This document shows, one piece after another, positions 1 through 31,100 of a stretch of 64,000 nt of DNA. This DNA is from Phoronis australis (Eukaryota; Phoronida; Phoronidae), in NCBI GenBank assembly GCA_002633005.1, contig NMRA01000076.1:870748-934747 (forward strand), read 5' to 3'. Position numbers and translations under genes: made by a program. The notes beneath the pieces were generated by a model. The model had not been told where the DNA came from. It did no database searches and saw only the letters and a list, made by a program, of their open reading frames with translations. The stretch's first letter is position 1; every line of letters starts with the position of its first letter.

Positions 1-632
1 GAATCACAGCTTCCGCAACAGTTTCACACTCAAAGACCACATAGCTAACAGATTCGCCTACATGTAATGCACACTGGTGAAAGCTTAAAGAGCATTTAAA
101 TCAGAAATAATGGCATTACTTATTACTAGAGATAAGTATGAAGTGCGAACACAAATTCACAAGTTTTATAAAAAAAACGTTTTTGAGCACTTTTTACAGC
201 TGGCAGGGGATTCAGAAAGGAGAAGCCATTAAAGGTGAAAAAATCTTACATCTTAAACCCTGTCAGGATTTGATTGGCAGGTGAGAGAAACAACAAACTA
301 CACTCACAAGAAAAATGGCAATTGTGAAACTGTAGTCAGAAGGTTGGCAGACAACAGACAGCCTTGTTTATGAAGCTTAAAAATCCTGCAGTAAATTTTA
401 AGCTTAATTGTTGTTTATGCCAGAAGCCATCAAAACATTTAAGATGTTCTTTGTTAAAATTATTCAGTTTCAAGAATGGAAAAATCAATGAGAAATTTTG
501 GAGAAAAATGTGTAAGCTGTTGTTGACCTTAACCTGTGCAAACCTACTCTAGATCTGTCATAAACATATTAATACTTTAATCATCAAATCAAATCAAGAT
601 GTACAATTCAATGAGTGGAAAAATAACTAGGT

Positions 633-1390
633 TTTCCTATCTTGTGTAACAACGCAAAATGCAACGTAAATCATAGACATGTATTATTATTTTGTGAATC
701 AAAAATGGAACACAAATTATAAACATATGTTCCTATCTTGTGTAACATCGCAAAATCTAAAGTAAATTATAAGTATGTATTCCTATATTGCGTAACATCA
801 CAAAATGTAACAAGTATATAACTTATAAACAAATAAAACAGATGCTGGAATGCCATGCAGTACTATTTTGTTTTATTTATATCCACCTTTCGTGACTCAG
901 TGTCATGCCCTTGATAAAGAGTGCACCACTCAAAATATGGGAAATATTTTAATACATTTTAATACTGACGCTCCTCATTTTACTTTTACTATTTTAAATT
1001 ATGAATGTATCAACCGAAACTTGAGTAACATCGCAAAATGTAACGCAAATTATAAATAAGTCTTCCAATCTTGCGTAACATCACAGAATGTAACGTAAAT
1101 TATAAATGTGCATTCCTGTTGTGTGAAACATCACAAAATGTAACAATGTACATTATAAATAAATTATGTTCTTCGATCTTGCATAACATCACAAAATGTA
1201 ATGGAAATTATAAATATGTGTTCCTATCTTGTGGCACATTGCAAAATATAACATAAAATATCTATTTTTATGTTGTGTAATATCACAAAATGTAACGTAA
1301 ATTACAGTCATCTATCCCTACCTTATGTAACATGAATGCTAATCATAAATTCATGTTCCTATCTTGTATAACACCACAAAATATAAATGT
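633..1390 (+). repeat. Degenerate ~50-bp minisatellite
   Basis: Roughly a dozen diverged units with the core TTCCTATCTTGTGTAACATC then CAAAATGTAACGTAAATTAT. The period is 50 where measured (731 to 781; 1063 to 1113). The array is interrupted near 815-1015. Confidence 0.85.
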
Positions 1391-1932
1391 ATTATATTTA
1401 CTGGACTTTCTAGAGAAACTTGAGTTACGTCTCATCACGTAAGTAAACCCAGCAACAATCTCGTTTCCATCGTATAATATAACGCTTCATACTGGATGAG
1501 TGATATAATCTCCACAGATAGATCACAAAATGTATTGTATTACTGCAGAGCAACATGAAAGTTAAACAACTAAGTGTTCATTTCCTGATAAGTACATTAC
1601 AAACTTGATCAATAACTTTCTCTTGTGATAAATTACAAAGAAATGACTTCATGGAAAGCCTTGTTTCCTTTCAATATATAAAAACCTCACTCAAGAATCC
1701 CTTTGTTTCCTGTGGACTAGCTCAGTGTGTGAATGTGTTCTTGTTAAATTTTACCACCAGGCGGTGCTAAGAAAGTTCAATATTTATCTGCCAACGAGAC
1801 CTTCAAGCCACTGTCATGATAGCTGGGTTTACTATTGGTATCCATCAACAGCTGTCTGTCACCACCAGGAATTATAGGGAATTTATCGGAAAGTTAGCAA
1901 CTTAAGTGCTATTCTGTATCCTATATGCCAGT

Positions 1933-2050
1933 ATTAAGGCCCAATAAGCGTGTATCCCAAATACCAAATATGCATGTAGGGCCCAAACTATGAATTAAGG
2001 CTTATGCACCCACATCCAAAATACCATATATGCGTGTACTGAGGTCCATG
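1933..2050 (+). repeat. Pair of ~60-bp direct repeats
   Basis: ATTAAGGC starts both units (1933 and 1994), and each has a later AAATACCAAATATGC or AAATACCATATATGC. Two diverged copies. Confidence 0.6.
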
Positions 2051-3124
2051 CGATTATCTTCTCAAAGACATCGTTTACTCAAGTGTTTTGCTTACAGGCA
2101 CATGGGCCTAAGTTTCGTTTATAGCTGCAGATGAGTGTCTCTACAGGCAGATACTTTGCTTTAAATACAAACACACCGTGACATATTGTACTCTACAATA
2201 ACACATTAGTATGTCCGTGTGAAACAAGCGTGACTTGGTTTGGATGCGCATTTCCCAGGTTAGTGTACATCTCACATAAGATGTTCTGTTAGGGTCACTT
2301 GTGACATTTAAAGTAACCAGTAGGAACAACTGGAACAGCAGCCCAGTCGAGTGACCAACTGCTGCGAACTGGTTTTCGTATTTGCAACAACTTCCGGGTA
2401 TACTAAATATGACAGAGAGGAAGGCGAATCACCATCTGACTTGTTACAGACTGAAGGACACAATGGCACATGTGATATCAAACACAGTTCAAGGTACATG
2501 TAAACAAAGACGGTGCGTCCTGATTAGGACAACGATCGTCATGTAATGACGCATGCATAATTAGAGCCCAAGAGAATATAATTAACATGTTGAACATTCA
2601 TCTCGGATAACCAGAAAGTCGCAATTGAATCGAAATGACACTAAAAGTGATGAAATTCTGTCAGAATAAATATTATGAAATCAGTCGAGTTAGTTCCACA
2701 AAAGTTGCCCAAAATTCGTGCATTATGTATTTTTAAAACCATGGGTTCAAACGTGTTTACATGTAGTTTTGATGTTTATGTTGTACTTTTAGGTGACGTT
2801 CACCTCTTTTATTCCAGGGTCAATGTACTGTAAGGATTCTGGAAATTTCTGAGATCAGATTGCAACAGCCAATGATATGAGTGGATAAGACTATGCATTA
2901 TTTTAAGTTAAGAAGAAGACTGGGAGATAGAGAGATGGAATTTATTAGTTGAAGTTATAGGACCTGCTTCAGTGTATTGAAGAAACAGTACAGCAGAGCC
3001 ATCTGGTGAAAGATTCTTAAGAGGAGCTTGGCAAGGGCAAGGGTTAACTAACAGGAAATTACTTAAGAGCTTGTCACTTGAATAGTGGATAGTAAGATAC
3101 TGCTCCGTGTGTTGTGTCATGAGA

Positions 3125-3206
3125 GACTGTGACCAGCAAGAGGAATTGCGAGTAGTCTGATACTGCCTACATGTGTCGTTGCACCGCAAAGGACTGTGAC
3201 CAGCAA
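3125..3206 (+). repeat. Short direct repeat GACTGTGACCAGCAAG
   Basis: The 16-base string occurs at about 3125 and again at about 3191, period 66. No other clear structure nearby. Confidence 0.5.
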
Positions 3207-4346
3207 GTACATTGTCGCACTACAGTGTGTGTTAGTGCGAGGATCAACCAACAGGACTGCCACCCAACAAATGTCGAGTTCTACAGCTTGGATAGCATAT
3301 AAGACATTTGATTGTTTATGATTAATCGAATGAGTCAAGTTATCCTTACAGAAAGCACTTAAGTGTGGTTACTCTTATTTACTATTACTATACTTAATTA
3401 ACAACAGGTTTTACTCTTTTAGTTAGTGACTATTGTATAATACATTAATTACTGGATTTAATCATTCTCTCTCCATCCACACACAATCACAAAGCATAGC
3501 TACCTTTTAAACTAAACTCACAGTCAACTTCTGACAAGTTGCAAAACAAATAATTTATAATTTATGTACATATTGTATATGCAATCATTAGATTCTTTAG
3601 CATTTCACAAGCTAAACAGCAGGGAATATTTCAAAAATAAATAGGGTACGCCTCTAACCAAAGCCTCACTTTTGAGCATGGTTTCACTCAAATGATTTAA
3701 GTTCAGGCGCATGTTTCTATAATTCTGAATTTAGGCGGAGCTTTGAATATAAGCGCATGCACCTAAACACGTGCGCATACGTTAATATTTAGGATTTTGC
3801 CACAATGGCGAGTCATGATATGTGATTTTTGCTGTGAAGAGAACTAGGCGTCATAATGTGAAACAGTATATTGTGCATTTACTTTTGCTGCGTGCGTACT
3901 GTTATAAGAATTGACTTTGAAGTTGACATTATGTAAGCAGAGAGGCATGAGCACACACAGTCGGTGATTTTGTGAAGGGAAAAATAAAAACACCTCAAGT
4001 TACACCATCCATTACCAAACAAACAGCATCTAAAAGATATGCAGCAACTACATTTTACAAGAACAAAACAATTATGATAGTTTTTCACTTATATTGCACA
4101 AAAATAGATGCCAAATATTCATTTTTCAATTTTTTAAAGGCGGATTACCTTGCTCCAAATAGTGCAAATTTAACCAAATGATGGTCTATAGCATCCACAT
4201 ACTACAAACTATGCTGGTTATAGACTAAAATGTTAAATTAATATTTTCTTTTGTGGGGAAATTTGGCGAAATAGCCTTTCATTTGTCAGCTACATGGTGT
4301 GCTAAATAAGTGAAGTATTACCATACCACACCAAAACTTCACTCAC

Positions 4347-23333
<18,987 letters not shown>

Positions 23334-23434
23334 TTCTGCAACAATAGTCTGAACTATTACAGCATCGTCTGCACCACTTGTTTCGTCTAAATAGTTAAAG
23401 TGAACATCAATTTCGTCAGCTGACTTTCCTAAAA

Positions 23435-23569
23435 ATGGCGGTCAATGTGTTTAGGTTTTTCCGCGAAGCATTTACAGTGTTTTTCACAATTTGGTATGCT
23501 GGCTTCGCGTTTGTATTTCAATGTTCATACAAAATACATCAAATTATTTATTTAAATTTACTAAAATAA
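23435..23569 (+). CDS. Small ORF upstream of BCAS3, opposite strand (uncertain)
   Basis: A 44-codon frame starting AAAATGGCGG (good start context) with a hydrophobic stretch REAFTVFFTIWYAGFAFVFQ that could span a membrane. Not recognised. It lies head-to-head with BCAS3, about 100 bases from its ATG, and could be a chance frame or a first exon. Confidence 0.2.
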   Translation: MAVNVFRFFREAFTVFFTIWYAGFAFVFQCSYKIHQIIYLNLLK

Positions 23570-25000
23570 CAAATAAAATACTATATGTCAAAATTAAGAA
23601 TCTAATACTCATAAAATGTACTACTTCAAAGGTTTGAGTTTCACCAAGAAACCTAATTCGTTGTTTAGAGAAACGCGCTTGACCAACGGAAGTGGGGCAG
23701 GTTTTGCAGAGTACTCAAAACACTGAGAAGTCTACTTTACTACTCCAGTGCAAATCATCCGATCATTCACGCTTGCTAAGCATGAAGAAGCTACTTGCGA
23801 CTTGAAATTCTTGCTCTTGTCGGTAATGTTTCAAGGCCTCGGATTTCAGGATTCAATATGCATTTTCACTTAAACTTTTAGTCACTGTTTCACTTGCACT
23901 GACTTGCAGGTTTGTGGTGTAGGCCAATTGTCGTGAGTAGTCCTACTCCTAGTGCCGTGGCAGTAGTTGCAGTTTTCACCCTCTAGACAGTGACCACCGT
24001 CCATAGATGGCCCCAGTTGTGATGTCTGAAGCTTTTTGGCGAATTATGCCTCACAGTGATTAAAACATCAAAGTCTCACCATTATAAATATCAGTAAAAT
24101 GTCTGAAACAAACATCTGTTTCTTTTACAGAATGCAGAGAAACTAGTTAAGCGATGCAGTATTTCATTTTCAAACAAAGCGCCGCATAATGCGCAGAACG
24201 CTCATGTGATTGGTCCACAGATTACTGATCAGGGACAACAGAATCAGGAATTCTTTGTTACCCATTTGTCTAAGCTAGATGTCATTCATTTGTTACTTGA
24301 GGTTGGGGTTTTGTCTTGGTCATTTACAGTTAGTAGAAATTTCTGCACCAGGTCATCAGGAATCAAATCTGGACCAGCCAAGCTTGGTTTCCAGAGAGTT
24401 TGAGCTCTCGCATAAGAGCGATCCTTGGAGTTGTGTGTAGAAACTGAATTCGGCTTTCAATTAATTTGTAGAGCTAGGAGTCATTTCTGGAACTACACCC
24501 CCCAAATGTATGGCCACAAGTACGGGCTCTTTTTTAAATCCAAATGTAGGCCAATGAGCATACTTTTGCAGCCATATATAATTTTTCTCTCAGGGTTTGT
24601 TGGATTTCCAAAACAAACTACATAAAAAACGATGCTTTAAATAGTCATATTTACAGTCAGGTAGTCATCAATTTAGTCATTTTTTCTTTTACAGGCCCTC
24701 GTGTAAAAACATGCCCGTGCTTACTTTCAGGTACCAGAATTGTAAAAATGCAGCGTCTTCTAAATAAATGCTCTGGGGCTTGCTATTAGAAATTTCCTGA
24801 CAAGTCTGTACTTTGTGAGTTTCACGTGATGCAATACTTAAGTACGATAGCCATGTGTCCCCAAATTACGTTTTTATGTTAGGAGTTGTATCATTCCACA
24901 TTAAAAATCACACTATTGAAACAGAATGGGATCATTTGACACAGTGGGGATAGTCAACTTAACTCAACTGTGTTTTCTACACATTCCAGATAATTTCAAA
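23570..25000. promoter_or_regulatory. Shared intergenic region between BCAS3 and EXOC1
   Basis: About 1.7 kb separates the two divergent start codons. It must hold both promoters, and probably 5' untranslated exons, but no TATA box, CpG-rich island or convincing factor site was picked out by eye. Confidence 0.5.
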
Positions 25001-25130
25001 ATGGCTGCCATTAAGCACACCCTTCAGAGAGAGGTCTTCCTGCCTTTTGATGAACGACTGGTCAGCTTTGTGCACGTCACTAAAAACAAACCTAGCAAGA
25101 AGAAGAAGGCTAGTTTCCTGTGTGTAGCAG
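25001..25130 (+). CDS. EXOC1: EXOC1 coding exon 1
   Basis: Starts [20 protein letters not shown], matching human [20 protein letters not shown], and ends FLCVA plus one base before GTGGGT. A pyrimidine-rich CATTCCAG just before the ATG could be an acceptor from a 5' untranslated exon. Confidence 0.95.
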
Positions 25131-28100
25131 GTGGGTTTATCATCACCAAAGTGTCTGCATTGTGCTGCAGTTGTCTGAATACAGACTTAAGGTATTAGGA
25201 GCTGACCTTATGTCTGAAGACCTAATTTAATTTCGACCGCTTACATTAATTTTAGCCTCAGTGAGGAGGCAGTGTGGCCTAGTGTGATAGGTGTCCGCTT
25301 GCTTTACCCGAGGTCATGGGTTCGAGTCCCACTTGGTCACATTGCTAAACCCTTGAGTCAAGTTTCTAGCTCCTCAGCTTGGTTTTATCTTTATAAAGTA
25401 TAGCATAAAAATGGTTCTAGGTGGTAAGTGGTATGGGCCCACATGCGCGGCCTGCGCACATCTGGTAAAATGTGTATCAGACCACCTGCAATTATTTTTT
25501 ATAAATTAGCCTCAGTATTGTTCTTTATTCAGTCTAGAAGGTATTTCTAGGCTGTGGAACAACTGACAGTTTGTTTTGCTTGAGACTAGGCTGAATGAGT
25601 GGGCTTGACCCCATGTTATGCGGCAAGTATAGCCTCAAACAATAATTTACTGCGAAGTCTTTCCTGGCCCATTTGAGAACAATTTTTCAACAGTAAATGG
25701 TCTGAATCATGAGATAGGCAGTAGGCAAGTTCATGGGAACTTTAATGGGTGACTTGACATTCACTAAGTTGGTTGGACTAATACAAAAAGGTTCTTCTTT
25801 TTGACATATGAATAGATTGAGAGTAGAAAGCAGTAAGGCGAATCATCAACATGGGGCTTTTGTGGGGTAATGGTCCCGAGTGACCACCTGTGTATGCATG
25901 TCACTGTATTTCTACGAGTAGGACCATTCTTGCACTTATGCCACTTAGTGATTTTCGAGTTGCCAATTCTTCTTTGCCTTGTTCATCACTGAGTTATTTA
26001 CCAAAAATGCACTGCTTTAATTGGTCATCAGTCAGTTTATATGTATTTTGGCCAAGTGTGGTCGGGACCTAGGATTTGTGTTTCCATCCCAACTGAGTGT
26101 ACCGATTAACTCTAATTCAACTGCATTTAGAATTCAATTGTTGTTTCCGGTATATCAACTGTATTAGCCGTAGAAATGAACTCAGGTTATCATGTTGGAC
26201 ACTCATCCCTCAAATGCCCCTTCCAGATGTACTGTTTTCTGCTCTCAGCTCATTCAGATGTTACAAAGAGGACATTTTCTTCACTAGCACCATCTGGTGA
26301 GAACAAGACAACCTTTGATGCATTCTGATGTACACCAAAGTGCCACTGGTACTTTACAAACTATTTGTTCATTGCCATTCACCGTATTAACCCCTTCAGT
26401 GACCACAGAGAAGCCGGTACAAGCATCTATTTACCAAGTGAAGAAGTCAGACAAGGCGGACACGTACAAGAAGAAGGCATCATGGATGTTAAGAGAACTG
26501 AAACTGGTGGATGGCAAGGATTCCATCAAGGTATAAATATCTTGGTCTTTTTCTAGTGTGTCGTCATTATATCAGAATCTTTCGTTAAATGTTTGAAGCC
26601 CAGGGCCTTTTCACTAATCCTTCATCGTACTGTGCATTGCTTTTCAAAACTGAGTCGATTTGTCTACCTTCAAAGTACAATTTAACTCCATTGCAGGAGA
26701 GCTCCGAGTTTGACCTTCACTTTGAGAAGGCCTACAGGTGGATAGCCAGCAGCAGCCTTGAGAAGGATGCGTTCATCACATGTCTGTGGAAGTTATCTCA
26801 GAGATATCTCATACAGAAACCAACCTTCTCTAATGTGTCTCAGCAGCTATTGGAAGGTTTGTGGAATATAATCCAGATCATGCTGACTGTAGTTTATATA
26901 AATATCATTTTTATCTCGGTTAATCTCTTTTGGTTGGCATAACTTTTACGGAACTGCTTAACTTTCTAGGTTTTCAACTCAACTTTATGCTGTAAGGACA
27001 AATGCCCTTTGGCAGGCCTTTGTAAATACCCTTAGGCTTATATGTGGAACTTCAAATCTGGTGTGAACAGTGCGCCTTAAGAACACTAACTCATCTATAA
27101 TCCTCTTAAAAGTATTATCTGTCTCTTGCTTGTGAAGGCATTTAGCAAAACTCTCTTAGCCTCAACCTGACCTTACGAAAATGCACACTTGCCATAGCTT
27201 ATCTCGGTCTAACACCCACTTACTGACTACACTAGATCGCATCATTAACTCTTCCGTTGTGCTGTACCTTCAGAAACTTCCCAAAAAGATGACAGTAAGG
27301 CAACCCTTCCCGATGAGATGTCTGCCGTAGATGAAGACTACCAAGTGTTGTCTCCCAAGGAGGAGTCCGACCTGGAATCCATGATGACTAGGTGCGAGTT
27401 TGCCATCACCAATGCAGAGAGGTTCGCTGAAGAGCTGGCCAAGGACTTAAGTGTTTTAGATGGTGTAAGTAGAGACAATAAGTGTTTGAAACCGCCATGA
27501 ACCCTGTTTTGGTGTTGAAAGTATAATCATGGTTCACAGGCGTGTTTAGTCAGTATGTTGTTAACAGTGTTTGATCTTGAAAGTTATGTACAGCGACACG
27601 CCAGGTCAAAGTGGGAAGTCTCCGAATTAAGGTTTGTGACAGAGGTTTCAGTGAGTTTTACTAAATAATAGTCCTCTCTGTAATGGTGTGCTAAATAAGA
27701 GTAGAGCTACCGCCGTGCATAAAGGTCTCTAAAGTGCACTCCCCACTTGAGGTTTTTAGCGTTTCCAAGTTGCCACTGTATATGGCTTAAAACAACATTT
27801 CAAAACTAAAAACAATTTGTAAATGGTTGCCATTTTGTACAAACGCGTACAACTTATGATGCCCAGTACATCGGTATTGTGTCTATTTCTTAGGCTAATA
27901 TTCACTCTATCATGGAATCTGAAGACCAGGTGATAGAACTGATGAAGTTACTTGACAGTGCAATAGTGGAGGCCAATAAGGTGGAAGTACAATTGGCCGG
28001 TTATGACGACATACTAGTGGTTTGTACTTTCCTTTTCTTTCATTGTAATGAGATAATTGCACAAGTGCGCTAAAAAAATTTCGATTTACTGCAAGATGAA

Positions 28101-31100
28101 TTTCTCTTTTTCCATACGCTTATTGCATGAATCACACATTTGCAACAAACAATTCTCATCATTGCCTTTGAAATTTTTGTTGTTCCAAAATATGGCAAAG
28201 TCCACTAAGTACATTGTTTTGTTGACTTTTTCTAATACCCCTGTACTGAAAATTTCTATAAAGCATGTCCCACTCAGTCTTCTTTGCCTTTGATTGGTAT
28301 GTTGGGGGTTTTGAAAATCGGCGTTTTGTGTTGGTGTTTACTGTTATTGGAGACCGTGATATCCATGATATATTGCTGTTTGCTCGACAGAATGTGAAGG
28401 ATCAGATGGATATCATGAAACATAAAGACACATTGATTCAAGTGCAGAATAGTAATCACCAGAAACTGTTGACCGAACTGGAGTCTCTTGTGGTAAGCTG
28501 TTAACAAGAGCTTCATTGATGGGGTGTAAAGGAACTGTGTTTGGGGATTAATGTAGTTTCCCTAAATTTGGTCATTTTGTTAATTAGTAAAGCGTTTCTT
28601 GCTATCAAATTGATAATATTTGTAAATAAATGTTCTCAGTTGTTTGCAAAGCTTCAATCTACCCACCATTTCGTATGACTTTTAGTTGCCACATTAATAA
28701 TATGATTTTAAATATTATTATTAACTGTGTACTTTTTCTCTTGGGACTCTGCTGGAAAGTAGACTTTCTTTAAGTAGGCAACCACTGAAAAATAAATAAA
28801 TATGTAAATAACACAAACTGAATGAATGACAAGTTAACAGTCATCTGGTAATTTTGTGCAGAAAAGCCTTGATCTTCAACACAAGCACACCAAAGCTCTG
28901 GTTGATGGTGACCTCGCCTCACCACAAGGTGTCTCTGAGTGCACTATGGCTGCCAGTAAGTTACAGGAGTCTATGGCGGCCAAGATTCATCCGGCATTAT
29001 CCAAGATGCAGGCTGTCCAAGAACAGATGGACAGATTTGACAAGTACAAGACAAGTTTTGCCAAGCGTCTCTCTCATCACCTCAACAATTTATTCATTCA
29101 CCAGGTATATTAAGTTGTCAGAAACGTCCAGAGTACTTTTAAATTGCTATGTATCAAAATAGTAAATGAATTTACTGTAGAAGGAAAAGAATGCGGTTTT
29201 CCTTTTCTGTGAAAACTCATGTGGCAATTCCTGCGTTATTAGCCCTGGTCCTTTACAAGACTAGCAGCATGATATCTCGACTCATGCAACTACAAATTTT
29301 AAATATTGAACGTTTTGGTGTTTACATTATTTACGTAATTTAATTTGACCTCATTCAACTTTGGAAATAGATGTCCAGTGTTGTTCCAGCAAACTCTCTA
29401 TGTTGGTGTATTGCTTGTATGGTTAGCAGCTCAGGGTTGTGTCATACCAAGACGGCTCTCCGTCTAGTCTCAAAAACGGAATAAAACAGTCTAGGTGTTG
29501 TACAGTCGAATCCTATTCTGCTCCTTCAAAGTATTGAGATAGGCTCAGAAGTGTCTTGAGACCAAGTTGGGTGGGACAGGGCCTTTTCAAAAACACTACT
29601 AAGATCTTGTGTTGCTGTATGAAGATCATCTTTTGTTATCTTAATAGGCATGTAAAACATGTGCTATTTGTAATGCATTATGTTGTGTTATTGTGGAATG
29701 TTGCCAACAAAAATACATCACTTTCAAACTGATTACGTCTTATTGAAACACCCTTTATACCCAAGTATCGGATTCTATGCTATTTTCCTTGTTGCCAGGG
29801 CAATGAGCTGGGGGAGACTTTGCGGCGCCAGTCGACGGACATGCACCTAGTACCGCACCATGTCTGTCACAAGGATCTGATGCTCTATGCCGAATTGATG
29901 GCCTGGCTGAAGAAGGCTGACCAGCAAAGCTTCACATCACTGACCAGGGTCTACACGGACAGCCTGAGTAAACTGTATGATCGCGAAATCAAGGAGTTTA
30001 TGGAGCTAGGGCGACAGAGGGTCATGGCTAAAGGCGAGAAGAAACTAGGTGGGTGCTGTCCCTGATAGTAGACTTAACTTTAAATGAAGGTGTGCTGCTA
30101 GAGATTTAAAATATCGTTACCAACTTCCACAATCATGATCGTTCTCCTCTTCACTCCCTTATATCACCATTTTTTTCTTCCCCAGTCAACTGATTGCTCT
30201 GCAAGTTGCTATTTATGGGACAGATAGCGTGCCTTGAAATGGATCTGCTACTGTCATTTGTTTCTCTCATTACAGCCACTTTGACTAATCCCGGCACTAA
30301 ACTCACCGACTCGTCGAGTAGCCTCAACAAGCCTGCCGCAGACAAGGCTCGCTCAGCTTCTATGCATAGTCTGGACTCCAAGGACTCGTTCCAGGGGTCA
30401 ATGGGCTCTGACCTTGATTTGTCCTTTAGGGGCAAATATGACCAGGTAACAGTTCAACAACTTGTGCCTAAACTAAGTGAAATTAACATAACAGATGCTT
30501 TGTTGAAGAGTCGCTGTCTTTTGATAAGTGGGGGTTGTGGACAAATCGAGAGAAGGCACTAGGTGGAGCTGCTGGTTATACACTGAGCACGTTCTTAGTG
30601 TGAATGAGACCTTGGATATAAATAAATGCAGAATGATTTCATGGGTTTTACAACATGTAATTAAAAAGAAGTTAAGTTAGCAATTGTTCGAATGTTTCAC
30701 TGGGTTTGCCTCCGTCGCCTTGGAGATATGACGTTTTTTTACCTTTTGTGAACTGAGTGTAGCATGGGCCATAGGCCATAAAGTCGTTTTATCGTAACAT
30801 TTGAGCGAGTGATTAAAGTTTATCAACTTGTAAAAATTGATAGCCGTTGTGTTTTGCAGCACAGGTCACAATTTTTTATGCAGCCAGTTTGAAATGGGTT
30901 GCCTACCAGTCATCGACTGGCAAGAGAAATAGCCGACAGGTCTGTTAATTTTTAGGAGACCGGCAGCAGACCACACTACTGACTTCAGTCAATATGGCCG
31001 CCGAAGTACGAACATCACCAATCTGATGTGAAAGCTAACTCCTAAGCATGTACAGAGTAACTGCTGACTGAGGATATTCTTGTAATCTAAATCAGTTGTC

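Larger units (their letters stand above)
1..4346. other. Left flank: BCAS3 last intron or 3' flank, no exon recognised
   Basis: BCAS3 exon 21 points into this stretch and needs at least one more exon, but no minus-strand segment resembling the human C terminus (SIPRNFDGY-like) was seen. Apart from the 50-bp minisatellite and the short repeats listed, it is unremarkable AT-rich DNA. Confidence 0.6.

Noticed and set aside
633..1390. CRISPR-like spacing of repeats
   Set aside because: Repeats are adjacent and diverged with no unique spacers, and this is animal DNA; a minisatellite explains it.
25263..25340. Functional tRNA gene at the SINE head
   Set aside because: The tRNA-like part continues into a SINE body bounded by a target-site duplication.
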